62,347 nucleotides of DNA, from NCBI GenBank assembly GCA_913020245.1, contig CAJWAD010000008.1, forward strand, positions 1-62,347, given 5' to 3'. This DNA is from an uncultured Oleiphilus sp. Its GTDB lineage: Bacteria > Pseudomonadota > Gammaproteobacteria > Pseudomonadales > Oleiphilaceae. The position numbers and the translations under genes were made by a program. The notes under the pieces are model-generated. The model did not search any database and was not told where the DNA came from. It saw only the letters and a program-made list of their open reading frames with translations. Of this stretch, positions 52,525 to 62,345 are shown one piece after another; position 1 is the stretch's first letter, and each line of letters starts with the position of its first letter.

Positions 52525-53781
52525 TTAGGCCACACCGACTTCAATTCTCAACCCTTTGTCTTTGTATTCTTTTAAATGTACACCAAACGCCCCATCTTGA
52601 TGCACAGATTTCACCCGTATTGGCTTATTTTGTTTATCTTTTAGGTCATGACGTAAATCGAGCACACGCTCTCGACAATTTTTCTTATCTGAGTCTCTGA
52701 CCATTAAAATTTTCGGTTTTAATTTATTATTGGGTTCACAGGCCAAAATTATACCCACTTGTCCGTCGGTCAATTCCACCACGTGGCCAGGCGGGTATAT
52801 CCCGATGAGTCGCACGAAGGCTTTTACCAAATCCTCATCAAACTGCGTGCCCTTGCAGTCGTACAAAATACGCAGCGATTCCAGCGTAGAACGCGACTTG
52901 CTGTAGCAACGTTCACTTGAAATCGCATCAAAGGCATCCACGATTGAAACAATTTTTGCGAAATGTGGAATCTTATTTGCCTTAATGCCTCGGGGATAGC
53001 CCTTGCCATCGACGCGCTCATGATGAGACCAAGCCACGTCAACCACTATCGGAGGCAATTGACTTTTTGACATCAACATTTTTCTGCCCTCTTGGGCGTG
53101 CGTTTTGATCAAAGTATATTCTTCGGGACTAAGGCTACCTTCTTTATTCAAAACCTCATCGGGAATCTTAATTTTCCCCACATCATGCAGCATGGCCGCA
53201 ATACCCAAATCCTCGAGTTCGTTTGGCAATAAACCGAGGTCCCGTCCGAGCGCAACCGCTAAAACAGATACCCGTAAACTATGTTCAGCAGTGTAGTTGT
53301 CTTTATCTTTTATCTGATTCAGCCATAACATCGCGTTAGGGTTATTAATGACACTTTTAACGCAACCTTTTACCGCCGCCTTTATTTCAAAAACATTCAA
53401 TTCCTGACTAAACCGAACCGAATCAAGAACATTTCGTACCGTCTGTTTTGCGTAGTCATAGCTTTTAATCGCAACAGGCAATTCACGCTCCATCGGCACT
53501 TTGTAAATTTTGTGTCGACGAACACGGCTAACCTTTTCAGTTTGAACAGAGCTTGTATTTGTCTCCTTGGCTTCGATGAAAACGAACTGGCAATAATCGC
53601 GAAGTTGAGAAATCTCATCCTCACTGTTAATTAGAAAACCTTGAAATAAAAAAGGTGTTTCGAGCCAAGGCCGGTCTAACTCGACAACATACATACCAAT
53701 CTCAAGCGAAGCTGTTGGTATCTTTTCCTTGATAATTTGATTAGTTATCGCATACGTTTCGTAATTATGTTCACCAAGCAT
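52525..53781 (-). CDS. HD-GYP phosphodiesterase with DUF3391 N-terminus
   Basis: 418 residues. A DUF3391-like N-terminal domain (about residues 25-130, MYVVELDRPWLETPF) precedes the HD-GYP domain. The latter has AMLHDVGKIKIPDEVLNK (His199-Asp200) and HHERVDGKGYPRGIK. These are the motifs required for cleavage of cyclic di-GMP to GMP or pGpG. All metal ligands seem present. It probably influences motility or attachment, consistent with the flagellar gene later in the window. ATG 53781 is the start. Confidence 0.92.
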   Translation of the reverse strand: MLGEHNYETYAITNQIIKEKIPTASLEIGMYVVELDRPWLETPFLFQGFLINSEDEISQLRDYCQFVFIEAKETNTSSVQTEKVSRVRRHKIYKVPMERELPVAIKSYDYAKQTVRNVLDSVRFSQELNVFEIKAAVKGCVKSVINNPNAMLWLNQIKDKDNYTAEHSLRVSVLAVALGRDLGLLPNELEDLGIAAMLHDVGKIKIPDEVLNKEGSLSPEEYTLIKTHAQEGRKMLMSKSQLPPIVVDVAWSHHERVDGKGYPRGIKANKIPHFAKIVSIVDAFDAISSERCYSKSRSTLESLRILYDCKGTQFDEDLVKAFVRLIGIYPPGHVVELTDGQVGIILACEPNNKLKPKILMVRDSDKKNCRERVLDLRHDLKDKQNKPIRVKSVHQDGAFGVHLKEYKDKGLRIEVGVA

Positions 53782-53945
53782 CTGATCAACTCTTTGTTAT
53801 TTTTCCATAGACCTCTTAAATTTAGCAAAAATTAGAGGTTTCGCCCGTTTTTTGACCTTGAAGGTAAAAAAAAGTGTACTTTCTGATTTTTTGCAAAGAA
53901 AGCTGTACAATCGCGCGCGATGTTGGTGGAACGAGTTCTCAAAAA

Positions 53946-53970
53946 ATACCTGACTAAATTACTAGGTTAT
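53946..53970. promoter_or_regulatory. IscR type-1 operator of the suf operon
   Basis: The 25-base site starts ATACCTGACTAAATTACTAG and ends GTTAT. It matches the type-1 IscR consensus (ATASYYGACTRWWWYAGTCR then RSTAT) at 22 of 25 positions by eye. It covers the -35 hexamer and spacer of the suf promoter, the geometry expected for repression by [2Fe-2S]-IscR. Confidence 0.75.
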
Positions 53971-53978
53971 TATATAAT
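53950..53978 (+). promoter_or_regulatory. Sigma70 promoter of sufB
   Basis: CTGACT (53950-53955), 17-base spacer, TATAAT (53973-53978, a perfect -10). The -35 is within the IscR site. The transcript would have a leader of about 105 bases before sufB. Confidence 0.65.
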
Positions 53979-54089
53979 TTCGTCCCTAAACTGGACATTG
54001 TCAGTACAGTGATGGCTAACGTATTGGTACATAGATACTTTTTTGCACTCGGTTGACCAAGACTTACTTCAATAAGAGCATTAATAGGC

Positions 54090-55538
54090 ATGTCAGAAAC
54101 AGACAAAGCAGTAAAAGACTTAATCAAAAGTGAATATAAGCATGGCTTCGTCACTGAAATTGAGTCAGAAACGTTTGAGCCAGGTTTGAACGAAAGTGTT
54201 ATTCGTCGGCTTTCAGCTAAAAAGAAAGAGCCTGAATGGATGCTCGATTGGCGTTTAAAAGCTTATAAAATCTGGCAAGAGATGCAAGAACCTGAATGGG
54301 CACATGTAAATTTTCCGAAGATCGATTACAACGAAATTTCGTACTATTCAGCGCCCAAATCGAAAGAAGACGGTCCGAAAAGTTTAGATGAAGTAGACCC
54401 AGAGTTACTGAAAACCTATGAAAAACTCGGCATCCCTTTGCATGAGAGAGCACGTCTCGCGGGTGTTGCCGTTGATGCCGTATTCGATAGCGTATCGGTC
54501 ACTACTACGTTCAAAGATAAGCTTACCGAGGCCGGTGTGATCTTCTGCCCTATTTCAGAGGCGGTCCACAAGCATCCTGAACTAATAAAAAAATATTTGG
54601 GCACCGTGGTCCCGCAAAAAGATAATTTTTATGCTGCCCTTAATTCAGCAGTGTTTAGCGATGGGTCGTTTGTGTATATCCCCAAAGGCGTTCGCTGCCC
54701 GTTGGAACTGTCAACTTACTTCCGCATCAATGAAGCAAACACGGGACAGTTTGAACGCACGTTAATTGTTGCTGAGGAAGGTAGTCACGTCAGTTATCTT
54801 GAAGGCTGCACAGCCCCGATGCGAGACGAAAACCAGCTCCATGCAGCGGTCGTCGAGCTCGTAACCTTGGATAATGCCGAGATCAAATATTCAACGGTAC
54901 AAAACTGGTATCCTGGTGACGCGGAGGGCAAAGGCGGTATCTATAATTTCGTAACAAAACGCGCGGCCTGTATCGGCAAAAACTCAAAAGTATCGTGGAC
55001 ACAAGTGGAGACGGGGTCCGCGATCACTTGGAAATATCCAAGTTGCGTATTGCGAGGCGAAGGCAGTGTCGGCGAGTTTTACTCTGTCGCACTGACCAAC
55101 AACCTGCAGCAGGCGGACACGGGTACAAAGATGATCCATCTCGGTAAAAATACCAAAAGCACGATCATTGCCAAGGGTATTTCTGCAGGCAAGAGTGATA
55201 GCAGCTATCGAGGCCTTGTTCGCTTTGGTCCAGGTGCAGAAAACGCACGTAACTACACACAATGTGATTCGCTTTTGATTGGTGACAAGTGCGGAGCTCA
55301 CACATTTCCGTATATCGAAAGCAAGAATAATTCGGCGGTCATCGAACACGAGGCGACCACCTCGAAAGTTAGCGATGATCAGCTCTTTCTTTGTCAGCAG
55401 CGTGGTATCGATGCCGAGCATGCTGTGTCGATGATCGTAAACGGCTTCTGTAAAGAAGTGTTTAAAGAGCTCCCAATGGAATTCGCCGTAGAAGCGACCA
55501 AACTGCTCGAAGTAAGCCTAGAAGGTAGCGTGGGTTAA
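54090..55538 (+). CDS. sufB: Fe-S cluster assembly scaffold SufB
   Basis: 482 residues, normal length. SufB marks are [62 protein letters not shown] and the C-terminal [20 protein letters not shown]. The Cys in EGCTAP and acidic/His ligands near the C-terminus take part in cluster building with SufC2-SufD. It is first in the rightward sufBCDSATE operon. An IscR operator lies about 120 bases upstream. iscR or another Rrf2 gene, often first in such operons, is not in the window. Confidence 0.97.
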   Translation: MSETDKAVKDLIKSEYKHGFVTEIESETFEPGLNESVIRRLSAKKKEPEWMLDWRLKAYKIWQEMQEPEWAHVNFPKIDYNEISYYSAPKSKEDGPKSLDEVDPELLKTYEKLGIPLHERARLAGVAVDAVFDSVSVTTTFKDKLTEAGVIFCPISEAVHKHPELIKKYLGTVVPQKDNFYAALNSAVFSDGSFVYIPKGVRCPLELSTYFRINEANTGQFERTLIVAEEGSHVSYLEGCTAPMRDENQLHAAVVELVTLDNAEIKYSTVQNWYPGDAEGKGGIYNFVTKRAACIGKNSKVSWTQVETGSAITWKYPSCVLRGEGSVGEFYSVALTNNLQQADTGTKMIHLGKNTKSTIIAKGISAGKSDSSYRGLVRFGPGAENARNYTQCDSLLIGDKCGAHTFPYIESKNNSAVIEHEATTSKVSDDQLFLCQQRGIDAEHAVSMIVNGFCKEVFKELPMEFAVEATKLLEVSLEGSVG

Positions 55539-55620
55539 TCTATAAATCGCAAAGCCTATTTAAGAACGACTATTAGCTTGAGCCTGTTGACACTGCAGCC
55601 GCTCAGTTTTTTGAGAGAAA

Positions 55621-56382
55621 TTGATGTTAAGTATTCAGAATTTACAAGCCGCCGTTGAAGAAAAGCAAATACTTACGGGCCTTAACCTAGAGGTAAAACC
55701 TGGGGAAGTACACGCCATCATGGGCCCGAATGGCTCTGGCAAAAGTACGTTATCACAGGTACTTGCGGGCAATGAAGCCTACGAAGTAACCGGTGGAACG
55801 GCTAACTACTTGGGCAGAGATCTGCTCGATATGTCGGTCGAAGAACGCGCTCGAGAAGGCGTCTTCCTCGCCTTTCAATACCCAGTCGAAATTCCAGGCG
55901 TGAGCAACCTGCAATTTTTGAGAACAGCTATTAACAACATTCGCCAGCATCGTGGCGAAGATGAAATCAATGCGGCGCAGTTCATGAAAGCGGCAAGAGA
56001 GAAAATCCAGCAAGTGAATCTGGACCCATCGTTCTTAAAGCGTGGCGTAAACGAGGGGTTCTCGGGCGGTGAGAAAAAACGGAATGAAATAATGCAGATG
56101 CTTATGCTTGAGCCGACACTGGCGATTCTTGATGAGACCGATTCAGGCTTAGACATCGACGCACTGCGCGTGGTGGCAGATGGGGTAAATGCGCTTCGTT
56201 CTCCGGATCGCGCCGTGATTATGGTGACACATTACCAACGGCTTTTAGACTATATCGTGCCTGACTACGTGCACGTATTATCGGGTGGGAAAATCATAAA
56301 GTCCGGTGGCAAAGAACTCGCTTTAGAACTTGAAGAAAAAGGCTATGGCTGGCTTGGCGTTGCTGAAAAAGAAAACGTGTAA
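55621..56382 (+). CDS. sufC: Fe-S cluster assembly ATPase SufC
   Basis: 253 residues of the ABC-type soluble ATPase. Walker A is MGPNGSGKSTLSQVLAG, the SufC-specific Q-loop part AFQYPVEIPGVSN, the signature FSGGEKKRNEI and Walker B LAILDETDSGLD. It drives rearrangement of SufB-SufD so that Fe and S reach the scaffold. The 82-base gap from sufB is the widest within the first five genes. Confidence 0.97.
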   Translation: MMLSIQNLQAAVEEKQILTGLNLEVKPGEVHAIMGPNGSGKSTLSQVLAGNEAYEVTGGTANYLGRDLLDMSVEERAREGVFLAFQYPVEIPGVSNLQFLRTAINNIRQHRGEDEINAAQFMKAAREKIQQVNLDPSFLKRGVNEGFSGGEKKRNEIMQMLMLEPTLAILDETDSGLDIDALRVVADGVNALRSPDRAVIMVTHYQRLLDYIVPDYVHVLSGGKIIKSGGKELALELEEKGYGWLGVAEKENV

Positions 56383-56397
56383 GGGCAATTATTGATC

Positions 56398-57666
56398 ATG
56401 AGTTCTCTAAATACCCTACCCTTCGCGAGAAGAAGCGAGACTTTACCGAGTAGTTTATCCGCTTTGCAGAGCGCAACGCGTGACACCCTGAGTGCGCTCA
56501 ACATGCCAGACAGGCGCCATGAAGATTGGAAATATTCAGCCAAAAAAATTGGTGATCTCTCCACCTTTGATAAAGCATTAGATGGCCGTGCAAGTGACAT
56601 AAGCCGACCTTATAATATTGATAAGAAAAATGCCCTTTCAATTCGCCTTGAAAATGGCGCTATTGCTACGTCATTGGATAATTTAACGTTACCTGAAGGG
56701 CTTATACTCAAACGCTTTACACACTTAAATGAAGAAGAGATTGGGCGAGTGATTGAAGCGGTTGGCAGTGAGAGCAAAAAGCGTGAATTTGAACAGATAA
56801 ATCTATCCAGCTTCGACGATGGACTTTACATAGAGGCATCGAGAAACAGCAAAATCGAGCAGATGTTGATACTTGAAATCGTCCACAACAAAGGGGGCGT
56901 CAGTCTACCTCGGATTTTTGTAAATATCCGAGATAATGCGGAGCTTACTGTAATCGAGGAATTTCACTGCACCAGTAGCGACACAGCATTATGCATCAGC
57001 CACAGCGATTACTTAGTTGCACAAAATAGCCAGCTTAACAGCTTACGCATGAACCTTGGATTTGCTGAACATAAGCTGATCGCAAGCTCCCGTGCGCAAC
57101 TCAAACGCGATGCGCGGTTTAACAGTGATGCATTATGCCTTGGGGCGCAGTTGGGCCGCCATGATCTGAGGGTGTTATTGCAAGAACCTGGCGCTGAGTG
57201 CGATCTAAATGGCATTGTGGTGACCCAGGCGAACCAACATTTTGATAATCATACCTGTATTGAGCATATTGCGCCGCACTGCACAAGTAATGAAAACTAC
57301 CGTTGTATTGCCGATGGCAAGTCACAGATTGTATTTAATGGTCGCATCCATATTGTACCGGATGCGCAAAAAACATTAGGTACCATGAACAACAACAATC
57401 TTATTCTGTCGCCAACAGCCGAAATCGATTCAAAACCTGAATTGGAAATCTATGCAGACGATGTGAAGTGCGCGCATGGCACCACCATTGGACAACTTGA
57501 TGAAGAAGAAATTTACTATCTGAAAACGCGCGGTTTAACCGATGAGCAAGCGCGTCAAATGTTAACACTTGGTTTCGTCCTGAAAGTCGTCCGTAACGCT
57601 AAGGTAGATGAAATTGCAGATTTTTGGGAAACCATTCTGTCGAATTTATTGAGTTTCCAGGACTAA
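56398..57666 (+). CDS. sufD: Fe-S cluster assembly protein SufD
   Basis: 422 residues from ATG 56398; a TTG six bases earlier is unlikely. The N-terminal helix region has RHEDWKYSAKKIGDL. The beta-helix core has DNAELTVIEEFH and GAECDLNGIVV. HFDNHTCIEHIAPHC includes the conserved His used in SufBCD. FNGRIHIVPDAQKTLGTMNN and KCAHGTTIGQLDEEEIYYLKTRGL finish the core. It is 15 bases after sufC. Confidence 0.95.
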   Translation: MSSLNTLPFARRSETLPSSLSALQSATRDTLSALNMPDRRHEDWKYSAKKIGDLSTFDKALDGRASDISRPYNIDKKNALSIRLENGAIATSLDNLTLPEGLILKRFTHLNEEEIGRVIEAVGSESKKREFEQINLSSFDDGLYIEASRNSKIEQMLILEIVHNKGGVSLPRIFVNIRDNAELTVIEEFHCTSSDTALCISHSDYLVAQNSQLNSLRMNLGFAEHKLIASSRAQLKRDARFNSDALCLGAQLGRHDLRVLLQEPGAECDLNGIVVTQANQHFDNHTCIEHIAPHCTSNENYRCIADGKSQIVFNGRIHIVPDAQKTLGTMNNNNLILSPTAEIDSKPELEIYADDVKCAHGTTIGQLDEEEIYYLKTRGLTDEQARQMLTLGFVLKVVRNAKVDEIADFWETILSNLLSFQD

Positions 57667-57674
57667 GACGAACT

Positions 57675-58898
57675 ATGAGTACGCAACGATCAGTCTCCGA
57701 ACTTCGCCAAGACTTTAAGATTCTTGATCAAGAGATCAACGGCAAGCCTCTCATCTACTTCGATAGCGCCGCCAGCACACAGAAACCAGAGCAAGTTGTC
57801 GAAGCGATGCGTGCCTACTATTACAACGATAATGCAAACGTCCATCGTGGCGCGCATACCCTAGGCGATCGTGCTACGAGTGGCTTTGAGGGCGCGCGAG
57901 ATAAGGTAGTACATTTTTTAAACGCCGCCTCCCGTAAAGAGATAATCTGGACGAAAGGTACGACGGAGGCCATGAACCTGGTCGCAAACGGTCTCGCCCC
58001 CCGATTGAATAAAGGGGATGAGATAATTGTTAGCCGGATGGAACATCACGCTAATATTGTTCCATGGCAGATGTTAGCAGAACGCATAGGCGCAGTCGTG
58101 AAAGTGCTTGATGTGAGCGAAAATGGTGACATATTAGTCGAGCAACTCGATACACTTATTACAGCTAAGACAAAGATACTCGCCTGTACACATGTATCAA
58201 ATGTGCTCGGTACGATAATCCCTATCAAAGAGATTGTTGCTAGAGCAAAAGCCAATAACGTTATTACCGTAATCGATGGCGCCCAAGCGACACCCCATTT
58301 TAAAGTGGACGTCCAAGCTTTAGATTGCGACTTTTATGCGTTTTCTGCACACAAAATTTTCGGCCCTACAGGGATTGGCGTATTATATGGTAAAGAAGCG
58401 TTGCTAGAAGAAATGCCTCCGTATCAAGGTGGTGGCGAGATGATAGAACGCGTAAGCTTTGAGGGTACAACGTTCAATCAACTGCCTTATAAATTCGAAG
58501 CAGGTACGCCGCCAATAAGCCAGGCTGTCGGCGTAGGCGCGGCTTTAGATTATTTAAACTCGGCTGATCGAAAGGCAATGGAAGCACATGAACAAGCCCT
58601 GCTTACTCAGGCCATCGAGCTCAGCAAAGGTATCCCGGGAATGCGCTTGATCGGCGAATCGAGTAACAAGGTCGCGGTGATGTCCTTTTTAATTGAGGGG
58701 TTACATCCAAGCGACATTGGTACCCTGCTTGATCAGCAGGGCATAGGTATTCGTACAGGTCATCATTGTGCAATGCCGTTAATGGAGTATTTAGGCGTAC
58801 CAGGCACCGCTCGCGCTTCGTTTGCATTTTACAATACCGCCGAAGAGGTCGAACGTTTATTTGAGGCGCTTGCCAAAATACAGCGAATGTTCACTTAA
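57675..58898 (+). CDS. sufS: Cysteine desulfurase SufS
   Basis: 407 residues from ATG 57675, eight bases after sufD; the frame is open upstream into sufD. A PLP enzyme that frees sulfur from L-cysteine. YFDSAASTQKP, NVHRGAHTLGDRAT, HHANIVPWQ, VIDGAQATPH and the Schiff-base Lys in FSAHKIFGPTGIGVLYG are present. The catalytic Cys is in IRTGHHCAMPLM, a short loop typical of group II enzymes that need SufE, which is the last gene of this operon. Confidence 0.97.
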   Translation: MSTQRSVSELRQDFKILDQEINGKPLIYFDSAASTQKPEQVVEAMRAYYYNDNANVHRGAHTLGDRATSGFEGARDKVVHFLNAASRKEIIWTKGTTEAMNLVANGLAPRLNKGDEIIVSRMEHHANIVPWQMLAERIGAVVKVLDVSENGDILVEQLDTLITAKTKILACTHVSNVLGTIIPIKEIVARAKANNVITVIDGAQATPHFKVDVQALDCDFYAFSAHKIFGPTGIGVLYGKEALLEEMPPYQGGGEMIERVSFEGTTFNQLPYKFEAGTPPISQAVGVGAALDYLNSADRKAMEAHEQALLTQAIELSKGIPGMRLIGESSNKVAVMSFLIEGLHPSDIGTLLDQQGIGIRTGHHCAMPLMEYLGVPGTARASFAFYNTAEEVERLFEALAKIQRMFT

Positions 58899-58913
58899 CA
58901 AGGTCTAAGACAA

Positions 58914-59288
58914 ATGACAATTGAAACTTTTGACCCCCAACAAAACATAGAACCCTCGATATCATTGAGTGAGAAGGCGCTGAATCACATCCGCAGGGAA
59001 ATCGATAAAGCAGGCGGTGGACAGTCTTTCCGTCTGTATCTCCAAACCAGCGGCTGCTCTGGATTCATGTATGAAACAGAGCTTGTGTTGACCACAAAAG
59101 AAGATGAGCAAACCTTTGCCTTTGATGACGTAAACATTGTCATTCCAAAAAAAGATTTACCCGTTTTAAATGGTACAGAGATAGATTTTGTTACCGTCGG
59201 TCTGAATAGCTTATTCAAGTTTAACAATCCAAACGTGACAGGAGAGTGTGGCTGTGGTGAGAGTTTTTCTGTGACGAAAGAAGGTTAG
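58914..59288 (+). CDS. sufA: A-type Fe-S carrier SufA
   Basis: 124 residues with the three cysteines of the A-type family: TSGCSGFMYE and the C-terminal pair in GECGCGESF. It binds and hands clusters to targets. The N-terminal 20 residues are longer than in IscA. It is 15 bases after sufS. Whether SufA or IscA/ErpA is the better name cannot be decided from sequence; operon context favours SufA. Confidence 0.9.
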   Translation: MTIETFDPQQNIEPSISLSEKALNHIRREIDKAGGGQSFRLYLQTSGCSGFMYETELVLTTKEDEQTFAFDDVNIVIPKKDLPVLNGTEIDFVTVGLNSLFKFNNPNVTGECGCGESFSVTKEG

Positions 59289-59294
59289 GAAAAC

Positions 59295-59837
59295 ATGCCG
59301 GAAAGAGAAGTTGCAGTCACCAACAGAGCCGTAGAAGGTCGAATTGTTCCCGCCGGAACCGAAATCATGATCCCTAAAGATACCTTTGTCACAATCACAC
59401 AGTCATTAGGTGGCACCTTCACTGTGGCGGTTAACGGCAACCTAGCAAGAATAGAAGGTAAAGATGCTGACGCGCTCGGCAAAACAGTCGAATACGAAGA
59501 CCTTAGCACTTCCCAAGATGGCAGTGTTAATGACGATCAAGTTTGGGCGGCTCTTCGCCAAGTTTATGATCCAGAAATACCGGTAAATATCGTTGAGATG
59601 GGTTTAATCTACGAAATCGAAGTAGTAAAACTCGATACAGCACTGCATGAGGTATTTATTAAAATGACACTTACTGCACCAGGCTGTGGAATGGGGCCTG
59701 TTATTATTGATGATGTACGTGCTCGCGTCGCTCAATTGGATGGTGTTAGTAAAGTCGAAGTTGACCTTGTATTCGACCCACCATGGAGCAATGAGATGCT
59801 CTCTGATGAAGCAAAACTTGAGTTGGGTTTGCTTTAA
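59295..59837 (+). CDS. sufT: SufT, DUF59 Fe-S maturation factor
   Basis: 180 residues. The C-terminal MIP18/DUF59 domain carries YDPEIPVNIVEMGLIYEIEV, TLTAPGCGMGPVIIDDV (conserved Cys) and VDLVFDPPWSNEMLSDEAK. The N-terminal 80 residues (VAVTNRAVEGRIVPAGTEIMIPK) form the extension typical of TIGR03406. SufT supports Fe-S protein maturation when demand is high. It starts six bases after sufA. Presence of SufT in the operon marks a proteobacterial SUF system different from the E. coli one. Confidence 0.93.
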   Translation: MPEREVAVTNRAVEGRIVPAGTEIMIPKDTFVTITQSLGGTFTVAVNGNLARIEGKDADALGKTVEYEDLSTSQDGSVNDDQVWAALRQVYDPEIPVNIVEMGLIYEIEVVKLDTALHEVFIKMTLTAPGCGMGPVIIDDVRARVAQLDGVSKVEVDLVFDPPWSNEMLSDEAKLELGLL

Positions 59838-59886
59838 ATATAAAGCCAAGCGCAACCTAAAAATATTTTAGGATATAGCAACGACT

Positions 59887-60348
59887 ATGAGCTCCCCAAG
59901 CCTTGAAGAATTCCAAGCTAACGCGCTTGGCACATCGACTAAAATCGAAGACGTTTTTGATGCCTTCGAGTTCTTGGATGACTGGGAAGAACGCTACAGC
60001 TACATCATCGATTTAGGGAAAGCGCTGCCAAACTTTCCTGACGCACAGCGCAAAGAAGAAAACTATGTGCATGGCTGTCAAAGCCAAGTATGGTTAATAG
60101 ACCGTTACGATGAAGCGTCAGACACCCTGTACTTTTTAATCGACAGCGATGCCATTATTGTCAAAGGTCTAGCGGCGATTGTACTTGCCACACTCAACGC
60201 AAAATCACCATCAGAAATACATAAAATGGATGTTGAAGCGATCTTTGAGCGTATTGATTTAATGCGGCACATCAGTGCTACACGAGGAAATGGGTTACGA
60301 TCTATGCTTGAGTTAGTAAAAAAATCTGCAGCGACGCGCCTAACTTAA
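59887..60348 (+). CDS. sufE: Sulfur acceptor SufE
   Basis: 153 residues. EFLDDWEERYSYIIDLGKALP and ENYVHGCQSQVWL, in which the Cys accepts persulfide from SufS, are diagnostic. The C-terminal LRHISATRGNGLRSMLE-like end also fits. It lies 49 bases after sufT and ends the operon. No intrinsic terminator was found in the following 170 bases. Confidence 0.96.
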   Translation: MSSPSLEEFQANALGTSTKIEDVFDAFEFLDDWEERYSYIIDLGKALPNFPDAQRKEENYVHGCQSQVWLIDRYDEASDTLYFLIDSDAIIVKGLAAIVLATLNAKSPSEIHKMDVEAIFERIDLMRHISATRGNGLRSMLELVKKSAATRLT

Positions 60349-60518
60349 ACAAATACAGCCTGTCTCTGCAATTATTAATTCGGCCATCGCCTCAAGACAA
60401 CGTACGTAAGCATCTTCAGTAATCTATATCGCTCTCCCTTTAAACACTCATTAGGTAGCGAGAACTTTACTATTATTTATTAAGCGCAAGGAAAGGGGCG
60501 TCCACCAAGGGTATGTAT

Positions 60519-61721
60519 TTACCAAGCAATCAATAAATCATCTTGCTGAACGTTTATGCGCCCTGCCTCAATTTCAATCGTGCCAGCCCCAAAGCTTGCA
60601 TGCACTTGAGATACCGTTAGCGCTGTTTTTACATTCGTTAATTCGAATTGCTTTTTACTATACGGATCCGAAAAGCTGAAACTTCTGTACACTGAAAATT
60701 GATCACCAGGCCGTATACCGGATGCAGCACCTGCTTTAAATTGCAAGTTTTTACCGTCAACCCTCGAAATACGTGTCATGAAAGGCTGACACTGCAATTG
60801 CTCGTCTACGTAATACGCAATTTCATCAATTAATTCATGAATTGCGTCGCCGTAGTTGGTCTTCCAGAACGCTTGGGACGCAAACCCAATTTTTTGATTC
60901 GAGGCGACATTCCAATCACCCTCAGTTGCGAAGTTACTCTGCCAAATTAACTCTCCGCTGAACCCATCGTGAACGAATAATTCCATCGAAAAACGACGCG
61001 TTTCATTCGCTAAAGCCCAAGAGCGCATCGTACGATCCCAAATCGACGTTTCGTAGGTGCCGGAATCTTGCAGCCCCATATCTCTCACAACCCCCGATAA
61101 TACAAATTGGGCACCGCTTTGCTTAATAATAGTGGATGCCTTAGTCAACGTTTTTGACTGTGTTAGATAACTCGGCGCATTGCGGACATTTCCATATAAA
61201 CTGTGTTCCGAGCTCTCAAACACTAGTAACTTTTCATGCTGCTGGAGCGCTTCATTAATTGAAGAAGACAGTCCACGACTTACACTGTGTAAATCACCCC
61301 AATTAGCCTGATCTGGGGTTTGTAAAGAGAAACCTAACAAAGCGACTGTCTTACGATATTTGGCCGCTTGCGAATCAGGGCATAAATGCAGTTGATCAAT
61401 ATCAACACCTAGGGTGAGCGTTAATGAGTCGCCATCGAGCTCTTCATTGCGTACCTCAATACGACGGATATGTGCATCGCTATCAACCTTCAACTCGTCG
61501 CGCAGCAGTTCACCATTTTTGATGTACTGATGACTCTCCAACTTTATACCCTGAGATTGCAGAGCCTGGCGCAGCGCCTCTTGCTGGGCTTGCTCACGCG
61601 CCTCATCATACGTTTGCTCGTCTACCGAGGCCGAGCCAGTTACCTCTACCCAGTCGGCATGCGCCTTTGCGAAGACAAAGACCGAGTAGAAAAGTACCTG
61701 GACGAAAAATCGAATAACCAT
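60519..61721 (-). CDS. flgT: Flagellar assembly protein FlgT
   Basis: A periplasmic protein of the H-ring that surrounds the basal body in sodium-driven polar flagella (Vibrio). 400 residues; the signal peptide ends after AHADW. The N-terminal domain has VTGSASVDEQTYDEAREQA and a middle part KTVALLGFSLQTPDQANWGDL. A C-terminal SH3-like part with GIRPGDQFSVYR and QVHASFGAGTIEIE completes the usual order. flgO and flgP, normal neighbours, are not recognisable before the window end. It is on the opposite strand from suf. Confidence 0.88.
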   Translation of the reverse strand: MVIRFFVQVLFYSVFVFAKAHADWVEVTGSASVDEQTYDEAREQAQQEALRQALQSQGIKLESHQYIKNGELLRDELKVDSDAHIRRIEVRNEELDGDSLTLTLGVDIDQLHLCPDSQAAKYRKTVALLGFSLQTPDQANWGDLHSVSRGLSSSINEALQQHEKLLVFESSEHSLYGNVRNAPSYLTQSKTLTKASTIIKQSGAQFVLSGVVRDMGLQDSGTYETSIWDRTMRSWALANETRRFSMELFVHDGFSGELIWQSNFATEGDWNVASNQKIGFASQAFWKTNYGDAIHELIDEIAYYVDEQLQCQPFMTRISRVDGKNLQFKAGAASGIRPGDQFSVYRSFSFSDPYSKKQFELTNVKTALTVSQVHASFGAGTIEIEAGRINVQQDDLLIAW

Positions 61722-62225
61722 AGTGTTAACCTAAATCGAGGTGGTAGCGGACCTTATTGCAAATGATAATTTTGATGCCTCAGTGCGCGCGAGCTTCGAT
61801 GGTGGCTGCGTGCCCCCGAAACGTTAGTGCTTGCGAGTCTGGCGCATAATTCATCGTTAATTATATTATTTGTACTGTTCAAACAATCAACAAAAGAGCT
61901 GGGTAGTGAGAGTTCCATGACGGTTTCAATGCTCGTTTGTTTACCTCCACCAATAGACACAACGTTAGCGCCATGAAACATCGCGTCGAGATGCAAACAA
62001 AACCTATATTTAACATTACGAAGCGCAGGCAGAATCATAACCGAACGCATTGTCTCCACTTTATAACGCGGCCACCAAAAATGAAGTACTATGAAAATCT
62101 CGTGCCAACCTCGTTATGTATCCAGTAATCCTGAAGCTGCCTGCGAAAAGATAGAGCATCTATCGATCATCATATATCAACGCCTGAACGCTATGCTTCG
62201 GCTGGTTGCAGTTAAACAAAATTAG
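61722..62225. other. Upstream flank of flgT, coding status unclear
   Basis: About 500 bases. A minus-strand frame at 61754-62059 (101 codons, GTG or ATG start) has no ribosome-binding site and a C-terminus rich in His/Arg/Ser; I list it as doubtful. No flgO/flgP similarity was seen. The flgT promoter should be here. Confidence 0.4.
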
Positions 62226-62345
62226 TTAGGCCAAAGTTTGCCGCTTTGAGTCTGAAATTGACGCTTCTTCAAAAAGTGGGGGCAAAGCGCTATTAACGTT
62301 CGCATCCATATAAAAACTTTTAAAGCGTGACGAACTTGCCTTTGT
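62226..62345 (-). CDS. Possible C-terminal end of a gene entering from the right
   Basis: A minus-strand frame is open from the window edge to TAA at 62226-62228. It gives 39 residues ending SISDSKRQTLA with a plausible acidic-hydrophobic make-up (NVNSALPPLFEEA). It is too short to name. Being on the flgT strand, it may be the upstream flagellar gene. Confidence 0.35.
   Translation of the reverse strand, partial: TKASSSRFKSFYMDANVNSALPPLFEEASISDSKRQTLA

Larger units (their letters stand above)
53782..54089. other. Divergent control region of HD-GYP and suf genes
   Basis: 308 bases. The right half holds the suf promoter and IscR operator described separately. The left half holds a run of A and T bases near 53840-53885 and no gene. 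Confidence 0.6.

Noticed and set aside
61754-62059. 101-codon minus-strand frame upstream of flgT
   Set aside because: No ribosome-binding site, atypical C-terminus and no similarity to FlgO/FlgP. Kept only as an uncertain region.
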